A DNA stretch of 64,000 bases from Nocardiopsis sp. FR4 (GCF_009830945.1 NZ_VWVV01000034.1:1-64000), one strand, 5' to 3'. Counted from the first letter of the stretch, positions 1 through 8,680 are shown. The notes: generated by a model not told the origin, from the letters alone. Numbers and translations: made by a program.

Positions 1-22
1 CGGTGCAGATACGATGGCTCAA

Positions 23-72
23 GGCCGTGCGGGCCCATTTTGACGTCACAATCATGATCGTCCCGCACGGCC
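23..72. repeat. Inverted repeat at the left edge
   Basis: GGCCGTGCGGG (23-33) and CCCGCACGGCC (62-72) are a perfect 11-bp inverted repeat. The 28-base spacer holds two further palindromes, TGACGTCA (41-48) and ATCATGAT (51-58). It may be the terminator of a gene to the left of the window or part of the promoter of the next gene; the sequence alone does not decide. Confidence 0.45.
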
Positions 73-131
73 GTTCGCATGCTCAGGCCGGGATGTCAGC
101 TATCGCGCACCACGTCGTATGCTCCACTGGA

Positions 132-153
132 TTTTAGAGACACCTCTCTAAAA
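132..153. promoter_or_regulatory. Perfect palindromic operator before the SRPBCC gene
   Basis: TTTTAGAGA, four bases (CACC), then TCTCTAAAA form a perfect 9+9 inverted repeat. Its right arm runs into the AAAGGAG ribosome binding site of the gene starting at 163. An AT-rich perfect palindrome in this GC-rich region, at this place, suits a dimeric repressor site. Candidate binders are the TetR at 1579 or an unlinked regulator; this is inference. Confidence 0.55.
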
Positions 154-162
154 GGAGTGGGC

Positions 163-747
163 ATGGACGTGTACAGCCTCCACGAACGCCGCTTCCCGGT
201 CGGACCGGAGCGCGTGGGAGCACTGATCGACACCCTGTCCGGCGGGGATGACCGGCTCTGGCCGCACCACCGCTGGCCCGCCATGCGCCTGGACGGCCCC
301 CTGGCCGAAGGCGCCTCGGGCGGGCACGGGCCCGTCCGCTACACGGTGGAGGACCACGCCCCGGGCCGCCGGGTGCGCTTCCGCTTCCGGGCCCCGCGCG
401 GCTTCGACGGCTTCCACGAGCTCACCGTCCACCCCGGCCCCGACGGCGGCACGGTCCTGCGCCACCTGCTGGCCATGCGCACCCGCGGCCCCGCCCTGCT
501 GACCTGGCCGCTGCTCTTCCGCCCCCTGCACGACGCCCTGCTGGAGGACGCGCTGGACCGGGCCGAACACGAGCTCACCGGAACCGTGCGCGCCCCCGCC
601 CGCTGGAGCGCGCGCACGCGCCTGCTGCGCAGCCTGGCCGCGGCGGTGACCGGGGGAGGCGGGCGGCCCCCGGGGCGCTCCGCGACCCCGAGCGGCGGGG
701 GCGGAACTGGTCGGCCCGAGGGCACGGGATCTACCCTGGCCCCATGA
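163..747 (+). CDS. SRPBCC-fold (polyketide cyclase/dehydrase-like) protein
   Basis: The product has 194 residues. The start is the ATG at 163, ten bases after AAAGGAG (151-157); an in-frame upstream ATG at 79 has no ribosome binding site and would run through the operator. The first ~150 residues look like a START/SRPBCC ligand-binding fold: an opening 'VYSLHERRFPV' strand, alternating strands such as 'RYTVEDHAPGRRVRFRF' and 'GTVLRHLLAMR', and a long C-terminal helix. The last ~40 residues are low-complexity Gly/Pro/Arg. No catalytic residue can be assigned and the ligand is unknown. It overlaps the next gene by ATGA, so the two are probably translationally coupled. Confidence 0.7.
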   Translation: MDVYSLHERRFPVGPERVGALIDTLSGGDDRLWPHHRWPAMRLDGPLAEGASGGHGPVRYTVEDHAPGRRVRFRFRAPRGFDGFHELTVHPGPDGGTVLRHLLAMRTRGPALLTWPLLFRPLHDALLEDALDRAEHELTGTVRAPARWSARTRLLRSLAAAVTGGGGRPPGRSATPSGGGGTGRPEGTGSTLAP

Positions 748-1523
748 ACACCACCACGGGCAACGGCGCCCCCACCCTCACCATCCCCGCGCGGTACAAC
801 GGGCCCGACGGCTCGGGCAACGGCGGCTACACCGCGGGCCTGCTCGCCGCCCGGCTCACCTCCGTCGGCGGACCGGCGGTCCAGGTCACCCTGCGCGTTC
901 CGCCGCCCCTGGACCACCCGCTCACGGTGGAGGGAGACCCCGGGGGCCCGCTGACCCTGACCGACCCCGACGCGCCGGAGGGCTCGCGGCTGGTGGCCGA
1001 GGCAGCCGTCACCGAACTCCCCGACACCCCGGCCGTGCCCGGGGGGCCGGTCAGCCTGCCCGAGGCCGAGGAGGCCCAGGGCCGCTACCCGGGCCTGGCC
1101 GCGCACCCCTTCCCGCGCTGCTACAGCTGCGGTCCCGAGCGAGCCGAGGGCGAGGGCCTGCGCCTGTTCGCCGGGTCCGTGCGCCCGGGCAGCGGCCCCG
1201 ACGGGGCCGGCAACACCGTCGCCTGCGCCTGGACCCCGCACCCCGTGCTGGACGAGGGCGCGGGCACGGTCGGCCTGGCCCAGGTCTGGGCCGCACTGGA
1301 CTGCCCCGGAGGCTGGTCCAGCGACGTCTCCGGCCGCCCCGCGGTCCTGGGACGGATCACCGTACGCGTCGACCACGCGCCCCGGGTCGGCGAGCCCCAC
1401 GTGGTGATGGGCCACCTGGCCGCGGTCGACGGGCGCAAGATCCACACCGGCAGCGCCGTCCACGACTCCCAGGGCCGCCTCCTGGCCCGAGCCCACGCCA
1501 CCTGGATCGCGCTCAAGGGCTGA
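744..1523 (+). CDS. Hotdog-fold thioesterase-like protein
   Basis: A 259-residue protein whose ATG at 744 overlaps the preceding stop. An N-terminal half with weak hotdog features ('NGGYTAGLLAARL') is followed by a Cys-rich link, 'RCYSCGPER', then 'GLRLFAG', and a second half resembling PaaI-like thioesterases ('VGLAQVWAALDCPGG', 'VGHLAAVDGRKIHTGSAVHD'). This suggests a double-hotdog acyl-CoA binding or thioesterase protein. The substrate is unknown. Coupling to the SRPBCC protein suggests both act on the same hydrophobic or acyl substrate, which is inference. The Cys pair could also be structural. Confidence 0.65.
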   Translation: MNTTTGNGAPTLTIPARYNGPDGSGNGGYTAGLLAARLTSVGGPAVQVTLRVPPPLDHPLTVEGDPGGPLTLTDPDAPEGSRLVAEAAVTELPDTPAVPGGPVSLPEAEEAQGRYPGLAAHPFPRCYSCGPERAEGEGLRLFAGSVRPGSGPDGAGNTVACAWTPHPVLDEGAGTVGLAQVWAALDCPGGWSSDVSGRPAVLGRITVRVDHAPRVGEPHVVMGHLAAVDGRKIHTGSAVHDSQGRLLARAHATWIALKG

Positions 1524-1578
1524 TCACCGTCCCGGAACGGCGCCCCCGGACCGCTCCGAACCGCTACGGTGATCCCTT

Positions 1579-2259
1579 GTGGCACTCGAACACACGCGGT
1601 CGACCGCGCCCATGGACACCAGCCGAGAACCCTCCGGCACGGCCGTGCCGGAGGGTTCCCCCTCCCGCGGCGGACGGAGCGGACGCGGACGCGACCCCGA
1701 ACGGCGCCGCGCCATCCTGGACGCCGCCGACCGGGTGATCCAGCGCGACGGCCCGGACGCCTCGATGCTGGCCATCGCGGCCGAGGCCGGGATCAGCAAG
1801 CCGATCCTGTACCGGCACTTCGGGGACAAGGGCGGCCTGTACCGGGCGCTGGCCCGCCGCCACGTCGACCCGCTCATCGAGCGCATCCGTGCCGAGCTGC
1901 ACCAGCACACGGGCTTCGAGGTGCGCGCCCGCGCCACGGTCGGCGCCTACCTGTCGATGATCTCGCAGAACCTCAACCTCTACCGGTTCCTCATGGACCG
2001 GGCCACCTCGGAGGACTCGCGCACCCGCGCCGACCTGGGCATGATGGTGCGCCGCCTGGGCGAGGAGCTCGCCGACCAGCTCGTCAGCGAGCTGGGCATC
2101 CGCGACCGCCTGCGCTCCCAGATCGTCGCGCACGCCGTGGTGGGCATGGTGCAGGCGGCGGGGGAGTGGTGGCTGGAACACCCCGAGGTCGGCGAGGAGG
2201 AGATCATCGACGACCTCACCGACGCGGTGGTCGGCGCCATCCGCGGCAGCGGGGCCTGA
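1579..2259 (+). CDS. TetR/AcrR family transcriptional regulator
   Basis: The product has up to 226 residues from GTG 1579, or 215 from ATG 1612; neither start has a clear ribosome binding site. TACGGT at 1565-1570, eight bases before GTG 1579, would fit a leaderless start. A disordered N-terminus precedes a typical TetR helix-turn-helix at about residues 38-85 ('RRAILDAADRVIQ', then 'AGISKPILYRHFGDKGGLY'), followed by an all-helical ligand-binding domain. A 32-bp perfect palindrome lies in the 5' coding part and could be an autoregulatory operator. The target may be the SRPBCC/hotdog pair just upstream or the MerR/AKR pair downstream. Confidence 0.85.
   Translation: MALEHTRSTAPMDTSREPSGTAVPEGSPSRGGRSGRGRDPERRRAILDAADRVIQRDGPDASMLAIAAEAGISKPILYRHFGDKGGLYRALARRHVDPLIERIRAELHQHTGFEVRARATVGAYLSMISQNLNLYRFLMDRATSEDSRTRADLGMMVRRLGEELADQLVSELGIRDRLRSQIVAHAVVGMVQAAGEWWLEHPEVGEEEIIDDLTDAVVGAIRGSGA
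1627..1658. repeat. 32-bp perfect palindrome inside the TetR 5' coding region
   Basis: The 16-base arm beginning GAACCCTCCGG and ending ACGG is followed directly by its exact reverse complement (centre between 1642 and 1643). It encodes residues around 'EPSGTAVPEG', and no in-frame start codon occurs between it and the helix-turn-helix, so it must be translated. It could form a hairpin near the start of the message or serve as an operator. Confidence 0.7.
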
Positions 2260-2278
2260 GGGCTTTTTCCGTTCCCGC

Positions 2279-2309
2279 TTGACCTGGAGCGCGCTCCAGG
2301 TCCCATGCT
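2279..2309 (+). promoter_or_regulatory. MerR-type promoter with 19-bp spacer and palindromic operator
   Basis: The -35 TTGACC (2279-2284) and -10 CATGCT (2304-2309) are separated by 19 bp, the long spacer characteristic of promoters remodelled by MerR-family activators. A perfect 20-bp palindrome with half-site ACCTGGAGCG (2282-2301) fills the spacer. The next gene encodes a MerR protein, so autoregulation is the natural reading. Its ATG lies eight bases after the -10, which implies a leaderless message. Confidence 0.8.
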
Positions 2310-2317
2310 TGCTGTCT

Positions 2318-2716
2318 ATGAGGAACTACTACACGCCGGGTGAGGTCGCCGAGCGCTTCGACCTCACCCTGGACACCCTGCGCTACTACGAGAAGGCGGG
2401 CCTGCTGCGCCGGGTGGACCGGTCGCCCAGCGGGCACCGCCGCTACCGCTCCGACGACGTCGAGCTGCTCAACATGATCCGGTGCCTGCGCGACACCGAC
2501 ATGCCCATCGCCCGGCTGCGCGAGTTCGCCGAGCTCATCCGCGAGGGCGACCACACCGTCCCCGACCGCCTGCGCATGCTCCAGAGCCACCAGGAGCGGC
2601 TGAACGAGCGCATCGCCGAGATGCGCGCGTGCCAGGCGGTGATCGAGCACAAGATCGACTACTACCTGGGCGTGCTCGCCGAGAGCTCCCCCGACCCCCT
2701 CAAGGAGACCCCCTGA
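2318..2716 (+). CDS. MerR family transcriptional regulator
   Basis: A 132-residue protein. ATG 2318 is chosen because the family begins with 'YYTPGEVAERFDLTLDTLRYYEKAGLL' and because the promoter -10 ends at 2309; the TTG at 2279 is the -35 element itself. A winged helix-turn-helix (residues ~4-72) is followed by a dimerisation coiled coil ('LRMLQSHQERLNERIAEM') ending in 'KIDYYLG', as in MerR regulators paired with aldo/keto reductases. No metal-binding Cys cluster is visible (two Cys only), so a small organic or redox ligand is more likely than a metal. Its stop overlaps the next start (TGATG). Confidence 0.9.
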   Translation: MRNYYTPGEVAERFDLTLDTLRYYEKAGLLRRVDRSPSGHRRYRSDDVELLNMIRCLRDTDMPIARLREFAELIREGDHTVPDRLRMLQSHQERLNERIAEMRACQAVIEHKIDYYLGVLAESSPDPLKETP

Positions 2717-3693
2717 TGCGCTACACCGCCATCGGCGACCGCAGGGTCAGCGCCCTGTGCCTGGGCGCCATGAAGTTCGGCAGCGAGACCGACGACGCCA
2801 CCTCCGCCGCCCTGCTCGACCGCTTCGTCGAGGCCGGGGGCACCTTCGTGGACACCGCCGACTGCTACCAGTTCTGGGTGGAGGGCTTCGAGGGCCACGA
2901 GAGCGAGACCTTCCTCGGCCGGTGGCGCCGCGAGCGGGGGATCACCGACGAGGTCGTCATCGCCACCAAGCTCGGCGCCCAGCCCACCGTCCCCGGCACC
3001 GGCCTGGAGACCAAGGAGGGCCTGTCCGCCGCGACCGTGGCCATGGCCGCCGAGCGCAGCCGCGAGCGCCTGGGCGTGGACCGCCTGGACGTGCTCTACG
3101 CCCACCAGGAGGACCGTGCGACCCCGCTGCCGGAGACCCTGGGCGCCTTCGCCAAGCTCGTCGCCGAGGGCCACGCCGAGTACGTCGGCCTGAGCAACCA
3201 CCGCACCTGGAAGCTGGAGCGGGCCCGCGCCGTCACCGAGGCCAACGGCTGGCCGCGTCCGCGCGTGCTCCAGTACCGCTACAGCTACCTGCAGCCCCGC
3301 TTCGACCGACCGCTCCAGGCCGGGGGACACATGCACGTCACCCCCGAGCTGCTCGACTTCGTCCGCTCGGAGGCCGCCGAGGGCCGCCCCTCCACGCTGG
3401 TGGCCTACACACCGCTGCTGTGGGGCGCCTACACCCGTCCGGAGAAGGCCGCCGCGCTCGACCCGGTCTACGACCACCCCGGCACGCCCGCCCGCCTGGC
3501 CGTCCTGGACGAGGTCGTCCGGGAAACCGGCGCCACCCGCAACCAGGTCGTGCTCGCCTGGCTGCTGGACAGCGACCCCGCCGTGGTGCCGCTGGTGGGG
3601 GTGAGCTCCCTGGAGCAGCTCGACGAGGCGATCGAGGCCACCGACCTCGAACTCACCCGGGACCAGTGGACGCGCCTGGCCGAGGCGGGGTGA
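2716..3693 (+). CDS. Aldo/keto reductase
   Basis: A 325-residue NADPH-dependent oxidoreductase with the (beta/alpha)8 AKR fold. The catalytic tetrad is visible as D46 and Y51 ('VDTADCY'), K85 ('ATKLG') and H130 ('LYAHQ'). The cofactor end is the 'VVPLVGVSSLEQLDEAIEA' segment near the C-terminus. The ATG overlaps the MerR stop by one base and follows AAGGAGA (2702-2708). The MerR protein probably senses a carbonyl substrate and turns on both genes; the substrate cannot be read from the sequence. Confidence 0.9.
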   Translation: MRYTAIGDRRVSALCLGAMKFGSETDDATSAALLDRFVEAGGTFVDTADCYQFWVEGFEGHESETFLGRWRRERGITDEVVIATKLGAQPTVPGTGLETKEGLSAATVAMAAERSRERLGVDRLDVLYAHQEDRATPLPETLGAFAKLVAEGHAEYVGLSNHRTWKLERARAVTEANGWPRPRVLQYRYSYLQPRFDRPLQAGGHMHVTPELLDFVRSEAAEGRPSTLVAYTPLLWGAYTRPEKAAALDPVYDHPGTPARLAVLDEVVRETGATRNQVVLAWLLDSDPAVVPLVGVSSLEQLDEAIEATDLELTRDQWTRLAEAG

Positions 3694-3752
3694 CCCGGCG
3701 GGGGAGGATGGCCGGGGTCGGACAGCGAATCCGGACAAAGCACGTGTAGTGC

Positions 3753-3764
3753 CCCATATATGGG
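3753..3764. promoter_or_regulatory. CCCATATATGGG palindrome
   Basis: A 12-bp perfect palindrome with an AT core between the aldo/keto reductase and the large membrane protein gene. TTGACC follows at 3787-3792. It may be a regulator site for the downstream gene; no regulator is recognisable. Confidence 0.3.
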
Positions 3765-3859
3765 CATGCACGGTTTTCACCATCCTTTGACCGGATACCT
3801 TCCTAGTGGCGGCGGGACGGCCGCGCCGCCTCGGTCCGCGAACCCGTGGGAGGGGCGAC

Positions 3860-6118
3860 TTGCCGGACAGCACGTACCACCAGATCCACTTCGCCTGGGC
3901 CGAACCCACCCTCCTCGGCCGCGTCGGCCCGGGCCCGGCCGCCTCCTCCCTTCCCGAGGCGGAACAGCCCGTCCTGCGCTCCTGGCGTGACCGCCTCCTC
4001 CCCGCGCTCACCGCCGACTACCGCTCCGCGCTGCCCGGCACCGACCCCGCGGACTATCCCGAGACCCTCTGGGCCCGTGCCTACCCCGACGGCCAGGCCG
4101 CCCTGGTCTACCGGTGGCCCGGCGACGTGCGCTCCGCGCACGCCTGGGCCATCGTGGGACCGGCCTACGGCCTCACCCTGCCCCGGGTGCTGTCCCTGCA
4201 CGAGAACCCGCACACCCGTCCGGCCGAGCGCCGCCCGCCGGCGCCCGGCTGGTCGACCATGCGGACCCTGCCCGTACCCGAGCCCTGGGAGAGCACCGCC
4301 GCCCCCGGGGCCGTGCGCACCCGTGACCGCCGGGCGGCCGAGACCACCGTCGGGGACGAGCCGATCCTGATCGGCGCGGTGGCCGCCGCCCTGGACCGCC
4401 CCGACCTGCCGGTCCACATCGCCCTGGTCCCCGAACGCGCCGACCTGTGGCAGGCGGTGCAGCTGCGCTTCCTGTGGGGCATGCACCGCATCCTCCACGA
4501 CGTGCTCACCCCGCCCCGCGCGATTCCCGCGGCCGGATGGAACTGGTCCTTCTCCACCTACGACCCGGTCCTGGGCGCCGCCGAGGGACAGCACCTCGCC
4601 TTCGGCCCGCCGACCCCGGGAGCCGCCCCCTTCCTCAACCCCCCACCCCCTGACCACCGCCGCGTCGCCGAGGGGCTCGTGGCCGTGCTGCGCGAGGAGG
4701 GAGGGGACGCCCTCGCCGCCCATCTGGGCGAACGCGGCGTACCCGAGGCCCCCACCTTCGCCGACCGTCGCGACCTGCTGCACGACTGGCTCGCCCCCGT
4801 GCCCCGCCGCACCCGCGGGTCCGCCCGCGACGTTCCCGTCCCCGACCCCCTCCCGGAGGCCGCCGAGCCGCTGGACGACCTGCCCGAGGCCGAAACCCCG
4901 GGGGAGGAGGAGACCGGGCCGCTGCCCCCCGTGCGCCCGGCCCCCCGGACGCCGGGCGCGGTTCCCGGCGGCCAACCCTCCCTGAAGGGCGTCACCGAGT
5001 GGCCTCCGGACACGGACGGGGAGCCGGGCCGCGGCGGCGGGGACCCCGGCACCGACCCGGGCGCGGCCGCCGCGCCGACGCGCCAGGCGGGGGAGAGGGG
5101 CCGTGAGGCGCTGTGGCCCGAACCCCTGCCGGAACCGGGCGCACCGGAGGAGACGCCGCGCACCCCCGCCCCCTCCGGGATCTTCGCCGCGCCCGAACCC
5201 CACCGCGACCCCCGCAGGCCCCGCATCGTCGCCGACCTCCCCCCGGAGGAGGAGCCCCCGCACGAGGAGCCCCGGACCCCGCCGGACGAACCGGTACCGG
5301 ACACCCGTGCCGAACCCCTTCCCGCCGAACCCGGGGACGCCTCCCCGGAGGGGGCCCCCGACGAGGTGCCGCCCGCGCCCTCGCAGGACACCTTCGGCAC
5401 GGGCGGGCCGGTCCGGGTGGGCGCGGAGCCCGAACCGCCCCCCGAGTCCCTTGAACCCGAGGAGCCGCCGCTACCCGGGGAGGAGTGGACCATCTCCGCC
5501 TCCCCCCGCCCGGACCGGGCGGAGGGCGACACGGAACCCGCGCCGGGGCCCGACCTCACCGACGGCCCCGACGACCGCACGCCCGCCGACGCCCCGCCCC
5601 TGCCGGTGGCGCCCGACAGCGCGGCCGACGCCCCGTCGGTCCCCGTCCCGCCGGGCGAGCAACCGGACTACGCGGTCGAGACCCGGCCCGACGAGGCCCC
5701 CGCCGGGACCGACGACAGCGACAACTGGCCCACCCAGTACGTCGACCTGCCCCTGTCCCGGCTGGAGCGCTGGCACGCCAGGCGCGGACCCGAGGGCGCG
5801 CGCGCCGACATCGCCGACGCGCGCGCCGCCGTGCGGGCCGAGCGCGCCGAACTCCAACGCGTCCGGGAGGAGCGCGACCGCTACCACGCCGAGGTCCAGG
5901 ACCTGCGGCGCGAGGTCGCCCGCCTGGACCGCTCCTGGCTGGAGGGGCCGGGCGCGGACGAGGAGCCTCCCCCCGAGCGGCGTCCCCGCCGCTGGCCCGC
6001 CCGCGTCCTGGTCCTCGTCCTCCTGGTCGCCTTCCTGGCCACCGGCCTGGAGGCGGGAGCCCGCTTCGGCTGGGGGACCACGGACCTCCTCGGCGCCCTG
6101 CTGGGCCGGACCCCCTGA
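3860..6118 (+). CDS. Large Pro/Glu-rich protein with C-terminal membrane anchor
   Basis: Not recognised as a named family. The TTG at 3860 is preferred because GGGAGGGGC lies just upstream; this gives 752 residues. A GTG at 3806 is open but lacks a ribosome binding site. Residues ~1-320 look globular ('YHQIHFAWAEPTLLG', 'WNWSFSTYDPVLG', 'DRRDLLHDWLAPVPRR'). About 320 residues of Pro/Glu/Asp-rich disorder follow, then a coiled coil ('AVRAERAELQRVREERDRYHAEVQ'-like heptads) and one membrane segment ('VLVLVLLVAFLATGLEAG') about 20 residues from the C-terminus. It is therefore probably a tail-anchored cytoplasmic protein. No partner lies in the same operon. Confidence 0.6.
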   Translation: MPDSTYHQIHFAWAEPTLLGRVGPGPAASSLPEAEQPVLRSWRDRLLPALTADYRSALPGTDPADYPETLWARAYPDGQAALVYRWPGDVRSAHAWAIVGPAYGLTLPRVLSLHENPHTRPAERRPPAPGWSTMRTLPVPEPWESTAAPGAVRTRDRRAAETTVGDEPILIGAVAAALDRPDLPVHIALVPERADLWQAVQLRFLWGMHRILHDVLTPPRAIPAAGWNWSFSTYDPVLGAAEGQHLAFGPPTPGAAPFLNPPPPDHRRVAEGLVAVLREEGGDALAAHLGERGVPEAPTFADRRDLLHDWLAPVPRRTRGSARDVPVPDPLPEAAEPLDDLPEAETPGEEETGPLPPVRPAPRTPGAVPGGQPSLKGVTEWPPDTDGEPGRGGGDPGTDPGAAAAPTRQAGERGREALWPEPLPEPGAPEETPRTPAPSGIFAAPEPHRDPRRPRIVADLPPEEEPPHEEPRTPPDEPVPDTRAEPLPAEPGDASPEGAPDEVPPAPSQDTFGTGGPVRVGAEPEPPPESLEPEEPPLPGEEWTISASPRPDRAEGDTEPAPGPDLTDGPDDRTPADAPPLPVAPDSAADAPSVPVPPGEQPDYAVETRPDEAPAGTDDSDNWPTQYVDLPLSRLERWHARRGPEGARADIADARAAVRAERAELQRVREERDRYHAEVQDLRREVARLDRSWLEGPGADEEPPPERRPRRWPARVLVLVLLVAFLATGLEAGARFGWGTTDLLGALLGRTP

Positions 6119-6224
6119 GCCGGAGGCCGCGCGGACCGGCGGAGCCGGGCGAGGGGTTCCCGCGTCCCCCCGGCCGGGCCTGAGGCGGGCCGGGGAAGGC
6201 CCGCCGGTCCGGCGCTCCACGCAC

Positions 6225-6279
6225 GGTCCCGTACCCGTGGCGGAGCTCGGCGCCCGGGACCCGCCGCGGGTACGGGACC
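6225..6279. terminator. Bidirectional terminator hairpin
   Basis: Bases 6225-6243 and 6261-6279 pair over 19 positions with a single G-U wobble (T6238/G6266), closing a 17-base loop. It sits between two convergent genes, so it probably ends transcription from both sides. Confidence 0.7.
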
Positions 6280-6330
6280 ATCGGGGACCGAACCCCTCGC
6301 GCCGCACCGGACACGTCCGCGGGCAGGCCG

Positions 6331-8679
6331 TCACCCCCTCGGCCGGGCCCCGGAACCCTCGGCGAGACGGTCCAGCACCTCCGGCAGCGGGCCGGTGTGG
6401 GCCACCGCCAACCGGCGCGTGGCCCGGGTGAGCGCCACGTACAGGTCGTTGGCGCCGCGCGGCTGGGCCAGGAGCGCGTCCGGCTCCACGACCACCACCG
6501 CGTCGAACTCCAGCCCCTTGGACTCGGCCGCGGTCAGCACCACCACCCCCTCCCGCAGGGCGTCCCGGCCCCGCCCGGAACCGCCGGAGCCCGCCCGGGC
6601 GGCCGTCGGCAGCGCCCTCGCCACCGCGTCCGCGTCCCGGTCGGCGGTGACGACCGCGACCCTGCCCTCGCCGATCGCGGCGGCCTCCTCGGCCACCAGG
6701 GCGGGCAGTCCTTCCGCCAGCGACGGCAGCCGAACCGCGCGCGGCGGGTCGCCCTCCTCGCGCACCGACTCCGGCGGCTCCTCGCCGGGAGCCGCCGCGC
6801 GCAGCACGTCGGCGGCCACCTCCATGATCGGCGCGGGCGTGCGGTAGTTCACCCGCAGCCGCTCCACGTGCACCTTGCCCCTGGCATAGGGCTCCAGAGC
6901 GGTCAGCCACGACCGGGTCCCCGCCGCGCTGCCGCTCTGCGCCACGTCGCCCACCACGGTCAGCGACCGCGTGGGCACCCTGCGCATCACCGTGCGCCAG
7001 GCCATGGGCGACAGCTCCTGGGCCTCGTCCACGATCACGTGCCCGTACGTCCACTCCCGGTCCCCGCCCGCCCGGTCGGCGGTGGTGCGGGCCGGCCCGG
7101 TGTCGCGGTGCCGGGCCGCCATCGCGGCGACGTCCACCGCGTCGGCCTGCAACAACTGGTCGTCGAACAGGCCGCCGAGCTCCAGCACGCCGCGCGCGTA
7201 CCGCTCCTCCTCGGCGCGTTCGGCCTCGGCGCGGCGCTCGCGCGCACGTTCGGCCCCGTCGTCGTGCCCCAGCAGCTCGGCGGCCTCGTCCAGCAGCGGC
7301 ACGTCCTCCACGGTCCAAGGCGACTCGGGGGAGCGGGCCAGGGCCGCGCACGCCCGGGCGTCGAGCCCGGCCCGTTCACCGACCCGCCGCAGCGCCCCGG
7401 GGTCGGCGAACAGCTCGCGCAGCAGCCGACGCGGGGTCAGGTGCGGCCACAGCCCGTCCAGGGCCAGCCGCACCGGGTCCTCGTGCCAGAGGCGTTCGCT
7501 CACGAAGGGCAGGTCCTCCTCGTCCACGGCCCGGCCCAGCAGCGCGGACTCGGCCCGGGCCAGTTCCGCGAGCAGGTGGTGCACCACGTACTTGCGCGCG
7601 GTGTTGTGCGGCAGGCGCAGGGAGCGCGCGGTGCGAACCACGTGCTCGCACAGCGCGCCGGACACCCGGAGCACCCCGGCGTCGGTCTCCACGCGCAGGT
7701 CCTCGGCGCCGAAGGCCTCCGCGGGTGTGCGCTGCCGGTCGGCCACGGCGGCGTGCACGAGGTCGGCCATGCCCGGGCAGCCCTTCACCCCGGCGACCCC
7801 GTGCGCGTCGTGCGCGGTGGCCGCCACCCCCGGGAACAGCTCTCCGACCGTGCGCATGACCACGTCGGTCTCCCCCAGGGAGGGCAGCACGTCGCCGACG
7901 TAGCGCAGGAACGCCGGATTGGGCCCGACCACGAGCACCCCGCGCCGCTCCAGCACGGAGCGGTGGGTGTAGAGCAGGTAGGCGGCGCGGTGCAGGGCGG
8001 CCACGGTCTTGCCGGTGCCCGGCCCGCCCTGGACCACGAGCACTCCGGCCAGCCGGGCGCGGATGACGCGGTCCTGCTCGGTCTGGATGGTGGCCACGAT
8101 GTCGCCCATCCGCCCGGTCCGCCCCCGGCGCAGGGAGTCGAGCAGGGCGGCCTCGCCGACCAGCTGGCGGCGGTCGCCCTCGGTCAGGGAGTCGGGGTCG
8201 AACACCTCGTCGTCGAGCCCGACCACCCGGCGGCGGCGCACCCGCAGGTGGCGGCGGCGGGCGACGCCGTTCGGGTCGCCGGGGGTGGCGGCGTAGAAGG
8301 GCCGGGCGGCCGGTGCCCGCCAGTCCACCAGGATGGTCTCGTACTCGGCGTCGCGCAGGCCGATCCGGCCCACGTAACGGGTCTCGTGCCCGTCCCCGGG
8401 ACCGGTCCCCCCGTCCGGGGCCAGGTCGATCCGGCCGAAGCACAGCCCCTCCTCGACCGAGCCGAGCTGGGCCCGGCGGCGGGCCTGCTCGTAGGAGCGC
8501 GTCTCGCGTTCCACGGAGGCCGCGAACCCCGCGCGCTCCTGGAGGTGGGCGGCGGCGAGCTGCTGGGCGGTCCGCTCCCGCAGGGTGTCCAGGCGCTCGT
8601 ACATCTCGCTGACCCGGACCTGCTCCGCGTCCAGGGCGGCTGATGACGCCTCAGCGGCGTCCGCTTGACAGAACTCCAT
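6331..8679 (-). CDS. helR: HelD/HelR-type superfamily 1 helicase
   Basis: The product is 782 residues. A coiled-coil N-terminus (~20-75) precedes 'ARPFYAATPGDPNGV', typical of HelD-like RNA polymerase-recycling helicases. Walker A is GGPGTGKT at 218-225, Walker B 'HVIVDEAQELSP', and later motifs include 'VVGDVAQSGS', 'VNYRTP' and 'LTAAESKGLEFDAVVVVEP'. HelD proteins use ATP to pull stalled RNA polymerase from DNA; the actinobacterial HelR branch also displaces rifamycins. The size and domain order suit HelR, but the Fe of distinction between HelR and housekeeping HelD is not visible here, so the symbol is tentative. The gene is alone, 163 bp after the transporter operon, with its own AT-rich upstream region. 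Confidence 0.8.
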   Translation of the reverse strand: MEFCQADAAEASSAALDAEQVRVSEMYERLDTLRERTAQQLAAAHLQERAGFAASVERETRSYEQARRRAQLGSVEEGLCFGRIDLAPDGGTGPGDGHETRYVGRIGLRDAEYETILVDWRAPAARPFYAATPGDPNGVARRRHLRVRRRRVVGLDDEVFDPDSLTEGDRRQLVGEAALLDSLRRGRTGRMGDIVATIQTEQDRVIRARLAGVLVVQGGPGTGKTVAALHRAAYLLYTHRSVLERRGVLVVGPNPAFLRYVGDVLPSLGETDVVMRTVGELFPGVAATAHDAHGVAGVKGCPGMADLVHAAVADRQRTPAEAFGAEDLRVETDAGVLRVSGALCEHVVRTARSLRLPHNTARKYVVHHLLAELARAESALLGRAVDEEDLPFVSERLWHEDPVRLALDGLWPHLTPRRLLRELFADPGALRRVGERAGLDARACAALARSPESPWTVEDVPLLDEAAELLGHDDGAERARERRAEAERAEEERYARGVLELGGLFDDQLLQADAVDVAAMAARHRDTGPARTTADRAGGDREWTYGHVIVDEAQELSPMAWRTVMRRVPTRSLTVVGDVAQSGSAAGTRSWLTALEPYARGKVHVERLRVNYRTPAPIMEVAADVLRAAAPGEEPPESVREEGDPPRAVRLPSLAEGLPALVAEEAAAIGEGRVAVVTADRDADAVARALPTAARAGSGGSGRGRDALREGVVVLTAAESKGLEFDAVVVVEPDALLAQPRGANDLYVALTRATRRLAVAHTGPLPEVLDRLAEGSGARPRG

Positions 8680-8680
8680 C

